Notes under the pieces: model-generated
What the model saw: the letters and a program-made list of their open reading frames with translations, nothing else
What the model was told of the DNA's origin: nothing
Databases searched by the model: none
Shown here: piece by piece, positions 60,303 to 64,000 of the stretch
Numbering within the stretch: position 1 is the stretch's first letter
How the letters are laid out: each line of letters starts with the position of its first letter
NCBI GenBank assembly: GCA_963789025.1
Contig: CAWBIT010000008.1
Coordinates: 124,001 to 188,000 of the forward strand
Length of the DNA: 64,000 bases
DNA from: AP-15 sp963789025
Lineage (GTDB): Bacteria > Pseudomonadota > Alphaproteobacteria > ATCC43930 > CGMCC-115725
Reading direction: 5' to 3'
Position numbers and translations under genes: made by a program

Positions 60303-61264
60303 TACACCGGGGGCCCATTGCCCAGATCGCGGGTCAGGATCTCCAGGCAGGCCATGCGGACCGCTACCCCCATCTCGACCTGCTGGCGAATGAGACTGCG
60401 GTCGAAATCGTCGGCGACCTCGCTGCCAATCTCGACGCCGCGGTTCATCGGGCCAGGATGCATGATCAGCGCATCGGGCTTGGCGGCGCGCAATTTGTCG
60501 TAATCGAGCCCGAAGAAATGGAAATATTCGCGGGTAGACGGCACGAAAGCGCCGTGCATGCGCTCGCTCTGCAGCCGCAGCATCATCACGATATCGACAT
60601 CGGCGAGCCCCTCGGTCATGTCGTGAAACACCTCGACGCCGAGCCGCTCGATCTCGGCCGGCAGCAGAGTGCGCGGCGCGACGACCCGCACGCGCGCTCC
60701 CATCGTGTTTAAGAGCGCGATGTTCGAGCGCGCGACCCGGCTGTGCAGGACGTCGCCGCAGATCGCGACCGTGAGCCCGCCGAGCCGGCCCTTGCGTCGC
60801 CGGATCGTCAGTGCGTCGAGCAGTGCCTGGGTCGGGTGCTCGTGGCTGCCGTCGCCGGCATTGATGACGGCGCAATCGAGCTTCTCGGAGAGGAGCTGGA
60901 CTGCGCCGGATTCGGGATGCCGCACGATCAGCACGTCGGGGTGCATCGCGTTCAACGTCATCGCCGTGTCGATCAGGGTCTCGCCCTTGTGCATCGAGCT
61001 CGCCGCGACCGACATGTTGATCACGTCGCCGCCGAGACGTTTGCCGGCGACCTCGAAAGAGGTGCGGGTGCGCGTCGAGTTCTCGAAGAAGCAGTTGATG
61101 ATCGTCCGGCCGCGCAGCAACGCGCGCTTCTTCTCGGCCTGCCGGTTCAGCTCGACATAACCGTCGGCCAGGTCGAGGACATGCTTTATGTCCTCGGGCG
61201 ACAAGCCTTCGATACCGAGCAGATGACGGTGCCGGAATACGGTCTCGGGCGCAGCTCCCTGCAT
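60302..61264 (-). CDS. pyrB: Aspartate carbamoyltransferase catalytic subunit
   Basis: The product is 320 residues from ATG 61264. The carbamoyl-phosphate site is FFENSTRTRTSFEVAGKRLG near residue 55. SMHKGETLIDTAMTL, HPTQALLDAL and the aspartate-side PGPMNRGVEI are present. It makes carbamoyl-aspartate in pyrimidine synthesis. It is translationally coupled to the pyrC' gene downstream. The upstream region holds a vapC relic on the opposite strand. Confidence 0.96.
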   Translation of the reverse strand: MQGAAPETVFRHRHLLGIEGLSPEDIKHVLDLADGYVELNRQAEKKRALLRGRTIINCFFENSTRTRTSFEVAGKRLGGDVINMSVAASSMHKGETLIDTAMTLNAMHPDVLIVRHPESGAVQLLSEKLDCAVINAGDGSHEHPTQALLDALTIRRRKGRLGGLTVAICGDVLHSRVARSNIALLNTMGARVRVVAPRTLLPAEIERLGVEVFHDMTEGLADVDIVMMLRLQSERMHGAFVPSTREYFHFFGLDYDKLRAAKPDALIMHPGPMNRGVEIGSEVADDFDRSLIRQQVEMGVAVRMACLEILTRDLGNGPPV

Positions 61265-61339
61265 GAGCCCCGGACTATATGGAGAGTGCTCCCCGCCTTC
61301 AAGGGAGTGGGCGCCGCTATCCCGCAGGCATCGCGACGG

Positions 61340-61450
61340 TGCATCCGGAGCCGGGTTGCACATGTGCGGAGCGCGGGCCTAATCGTTGTGACCAACAATC
61401 TCCGGGAGTTCGAACGCATCCCCGGTCTACGGATCGAGAATTGGGTGTAA
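61340..61450 (+). pseudogene. VapC-type PIN domain, C-terminal relic
   Basis: The plus strand from about 61355 reads VAHVRSAGLIVVTNNLREFE, then RIPGLRIENWV and a TAA stop. This is the last quarter of VapC toxins (AHARSLGLTLVTNN ... EFERVPGLRLENW). The upstream three-quarters, including the catalytic acidic residues, are absent. The antitoxin is not seen. 61451-61742 downstream holds no gene that I can support. Confidence 0.7.
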
Positions 61451-61742
61451 TCATCGCCAAGAATACCCGTACCAAGGAGAGCGCCGCGGGGCGGCAGGGG
61501 CCGGCCCGCGGTTTTGAGGCGCATCAAGCTCGCGAATGCTCCATGGGCGAGCGCCGCGAGGCGGATTGGCTCGTGAACGGCCGCAGCGCCTCCGGAGTGC
61601 GCATGTCGCGCGGCGGGGTGAAATCCTTTCTTGCGGCCGTCAATTTTCGCGGACGAGCGATCCGACGGGCAAACGTTCAAGTCGGATGAAGTGTGGGTTT
61701 CTCTCCCGTTTTCTTCTTCTAAACCTAGGTACCGAGCAATTA

Positions 61743-62321
61743 TTATTGATCGCCCATCACTCGCGCCGCGAGCGCGGTCATCACCAGGGACAATCCGAGG
61801 AAGAGCATGTTGATGCCGACCAGCAGGCCGATCGCCCAGCTCGCCGAGCTCGGCCAGCCTGCCCAGATCATATAGGCTAGCAGCAGATCTATGATGCCGC
61901 TAAACAGCACCCAACCCCAGCTTCGCAAATGCTGCCGGTGCTCGATCGCGGCGACGATCGAAGCAATACCCTCGATGACGAAGAACGCCACCAAGACCAT
62001 CGTCAGGGTCAATACGCCAGCGAGCGGCCGCACGATCAATACTACGCCGAGCACGATCGCCAGCACTGCGGCCAGAAATGACCAGGCAAAGCCCGGCGTT
62101 TGCCGTGAGCGCCACACCCAGACCGCCCGGAAGAGTCCGGCTACAAAGAACAGCCAGCCGACAAATATTTCGACCGCCAGTGTCGCCAGGATCGGCACCG
62201 CGACCGCCAGAAAGCCCAGAACCATCATGACGATGCCCTGGGCCAGGAACAGCTTCCAATGAGCGTGGATCGTCAAAGCCAACTGGCGGCGCAGCCCGTC
62301 GATATCTGTTTGGTTGCTCAT
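61743..62321 (-). CDS. HdeD family membrane protein
   Basis: The 192-residue inner-membrane protein has six hydrophobic segments arranged as three repeated pairs (LFLAQGIVMMVLGFLAVAVPILATLAVEIFVGWLFFVAGLF, then FLAAVLAIVLGVVLIVRPLAGVLTLTMVLVAFFVIEGI and FSGIIDLLLAYMIWAGWP). This is the HdeD/DUF308 layout, linked to acid resistance in enteric bacteria; the role here is not established. Confidence 0.88.
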   Translation of the reverse strand: MSNQTDIDGLRRQLALTIHAHWKLFLAQGIVMMVLGFLAVAVPILATLAVEIFVGWLFFVAGLFRAVWVWRSRQTPGFAWSFLAAVLAIVLGVVLIVRPLAGVLTLTMVLVAFFVIEGIASIVAAIEHRQHLRSWGWVLFSGIIDLLLAYMIWAGWPSSASWAIGLLVGINMLFLGLSLVMTALAARVMGDQ

Positions 62322-62334
62322 GCTCGTATCGCCC

Positions 62335-63417
62335 TCAGGGCTGCGCCGGCAGACGAACGCCGCCCGGCCCGATCAGCCCGGGATACGGCGCCTTGAACCG
62401 CCAGAAGGTCCCGCTGGTCGCCCCCTCGAAGTAGATGTACTGATTGTCGGGGCCGCCGAAGGCGAAGTTGGTGGTGGCGAGATCGCCGTTCGGGATCGGC
62501 ACGAAACCCAGGATGATCCCGCGCGGGTCGATTTCGAGAATGCCGCCGAGCCGGGCCGCCGCCGCCCATAGGTTTCCTTTGACATCGTAGTGGATGCCAT
62601 CCGGACAGCCGTTACCAGGCATATAGGTGCCCGCCTTGACACCCTGGAACGTCAGATGCAACGGGTCCGGGGTAGACCCGGGAATGCCCATCGTCGGGCC
62701 GGTTGTGAAGGCGGCATACCACATCCGCCCGCCCAGACAGTCGCCGATCGCCACAGTGCCGTTGTCCGGGGAGACGGCGATCCCGTTCGGGAACAAGCCG
62801 CCGTCCATCACCTTGCGCAGAACGCCGTCGCGCGAATATTGGTAGATCGCACCGGTGCGGTCGGACATGTTCGGCCCGGGGCCGGTACCCCACGGGTCAG
62901 TAAAGAACAGGTTGCCCTCGGCGTCGAAATCGAGGTCGTTGGGGCCTTTGAACAGCTGATTGCGGTAGGTATAGACCAGCGTCTTCACTTCTTTGGTCTG
63001 CGGGTCGTAGACCAGGATGCCGCGGTGCCGGCTGGTCAAATAGAGCTTGCCGTCTTTCCAGCGAGTGCCCTGCGGCTCGCAGGTCTGACCGACTTCGGCC
63101 GGCGGGTTGCAATTGAACGCCGGGACCAGCTTGCCGTCCGGCGTCAGATATGAGGTCCAGCCGCTGCCGATCCCGACAAACCACATATTGCCCTGGGTAT
63201 CGAAGGCGCCGCCTTCGAGAAACTGGCCCTGTGGCGTGCCGCTTACATCTGCGAATTTTTCGACCGCGCCGACCCCCGCCGGCAATGGCGGCAATCCCCA
63301 GGGCTGGACCAAATTGGGGGCCTGCGCATTGGCCGCACCTCCGTGGCCGGCAAGGGCGCAGCCGATCCCTAGCAACGCGGTCGCCATGCCGCGGATCAGA
63401 GTACGAGACAAACTCAT
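62335..63417 (-). CDS. Secreted SMP-30/gluconolactonase-like beta-propeller
   Basis: The product is 360 residues from ATG 63417 with GGAGGGAAAC upstream. It has a signal peptide (LIRGMATALLGIGCALAGHGGAANA). Propeller motifs are FLEGGAFDTQGNMWFVGIGSGW, KGPNDLDFDAEGNLFFTDPWG, FPNGIAVSPDNGTVAIGD and GCPDGIHYDVKGNLWAAA. The metal ligands of gluconolactonase (Glu, Asn, Asp) have plausible counterparts in EGG, PNDLDF and PDGI. The substrate is unknown. The HdeD gene lies 13 bases downstream. Confidence 0.85.
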   Translation of the reverse strand: MSLSRTLIRGMATALLGIGCALAGHGGAANAQAPNLVQPWGLPPLPAGVGAVEKFADVSGTPQGQFLEGGAFDTQGNMWFVGIGSGWTSYLTPDGKLVPAFNCNPPAEVGQTCEPQGTRWKDGKLYLTSRHRGILVYDPQTKEVKTLVYTYRNQLFKGPNDLDFDAEGNLFFTDPWGTGPGPNMSDRTGAIYQYSRDGVLRKVMDGGLFPNGIAVSPDNGTVAIGDCLGGRMWYAAFTTGPTMGIPGSTPDPLHLTFQGVKAGTYMPGNGCPDGIHYDVKGNLWAAAARLGGILEIDPRGIILGFVPIPNGDLATTNFAFGGPDNQYIYFEGATSGTFWRFKAPYPGLIGPGGVRLPAQP

Positions 63418-63472
63418 TCTGTTTCCTCCCTCGGATAGGCTGCTTTTCGACCGTGGGCTGGGCCGGTTCTGG

Positions 63473-64000
63473 TTACACGACCCCGTCGCTACGCAACCGC
63501 TCGACATCAGAAGCGCTCATCCCGAGCCAGTCGCCGAACACGTCGGCGGTGTGCTCGCCGAGCAGCGGGGCGGGTTTGACCGGGGCCGGGGCGCCGTCGA
63601 AGCGCACCGGGAAAGTCGGCATCCGCAGCTCGCCATTGGGGTGCTGCATAGTCTGGATGATGCCGCGCTTCTCGAAACTGGGCTCGCCCAACAGATCGCC
63701 GGTGTCGAGCACTGCGCCGGCGGGGACCCCGGCCCCGCCGATCAGGCGCATCGCCTCGTGTTTGTCGCGCTGCCACGTCCAGTCGGAAAGGATCTGGTCG
63801 ATCTCGGATTCGTGCTGGCCGCGCGCCTCACGGGTCGCGAAGCGCGGATCCTCGATCAGCTCCTCATGCCCGATGACGGCCAACAGCCGCCGCCAATGCT
63901 CGGGGTTGGCGGGGCTGGTGAAGACGTAGACATAGTCGTTGGGCCCGCCGGGCTTGCACGGATAGATGCCGGCGGGCGCCATGCCGCCGGCCAGTGACTT
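63473..64000 (-). CDS. CaiB/BaiF-family CoA transferase, C-terminal part (runs off window)
   Basis: The visible 175 codons read MAPAGIYPCKPGGPNDYVYVF, NPEHWRRLLAVIGHEELIEDPRFATREAR, GVPAGAVLDTGDLLGEPSFEKRGII and FDGAPAPVKPAPLLGEHTADVF. This is the typical C-terminal half of class III CoA transferases. The N-terminal half lies beyond base 64000. It would move CoA between acyl acids; the substrate is unknown. Confidence 0.92.
   Translation of the reverse strand, partial: KSLAGGMAPAGIYPCKPGGPNDYVYVFTSPANPEHWRRLLAVIGHEELIEDPRFATREARGQHESEIDQILSDWTWQRDKHEAMRLIGGAGVPAGAVLDTGDLLGEPSFEKRGIIQTMQHPNGELRMPTFPVRFDGAPAPVKPAPLLGEHTADVFGDWLGMSASDVERLRSDGVV

Overview
This window reads as a GC-rich alphaproteobacterial chromosome, most plausibly Rhodospirillales-like (inferred). 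The clues are a MucR/Ros regulator, DivK next to PleD, an EipB/DUF1849 envelope protein beside aspS, a 4.5S SRP RNA just upstream of dnaX-ybaB-recR, a glyA-nrdR-ribD run, and a pyrB-pyrC'-plsY-dprA-topA-rnr run. Genes are packed tightly, with many 1-4 base stop/start overlaps and frequent GTG or TTG starts. Several start codons look non-canonical.

Layout. 1-6.4 kb: accessory metabolism (enoyl-CoA hydratase fragment, PPOX-fold flavoprotein, PEP-mutase family enzyme, AhpD-like protein, methyltransferase), a three-gene cassette ending in a PIN-domain nuclease, and a glutathionyl-hydroquinone reductase. 6.44-7.47 kb: an intact IS1595-type insertion sequence with inverted ends and a perfect 8-bp target duplication. 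7.5-11.4 kb: nucleoside phosphorylase, anion permease, MFS transporter and a DUF6328 fragment. 11.4-18.3 kb: housekeeping block (ribD, nrdR, glyA, mucR, recR, ybaB, dnaX, ffs). 18.3-25.9 kb: two export systems, a DevCA-like ABC exporter whose ATPase carries a cyclic-nucleotide-binding domain, and a YtcA/HlyD/FUSC/TolC set resembling MdtNOP. 26.1-32.5 kb: an IorAB-type molybdenum hydroxylase followed by sulfur oxidation genes fccAB-soxXYZA, with no soxB or soxCD in view. 32.5-38 kb: a secreted beta-propeller, an ECF sigma factor, a small glycine-zipper protein, a CMD-family protein, an epoxide hydrolase, and a gene-poor stretch. 38-43 kb: a decayed ABC substrate-binding gene, aspS, eipB, a dinB relic and a ROK kinase. 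43.3-51.9 kb: divK-pleD, rpmG, an S41 protease, a three-gene two-component cassette and an LLM oxidoreductase. 52-61.3 kb: rnr, topA, dprA, plsY, pyrC', pyrB. 61.3-64 kb: a vapC relic, an HdeD-like protein, a second secreted propeller and a CaiB-type CoA transferase running off the end.

Two families of short palindromic repeats are scattered between genes. One sits directly against the 5' ends of fccA and plsY, and plsY has no ordinary start codon there. Gene decay is visible in several places: an in-frame internal deletion in the ABC substrate-binding gene, a nonsense codon plus a frameshift in the dinB relic, and stubs of vapC and DUF6328. The observations most worth checking are the three-gene PIN cassette, the altered GGDEF site of PleD, the unusual SoxY C-terminus in a cluster without soxB, and the genes without canonical start codons.
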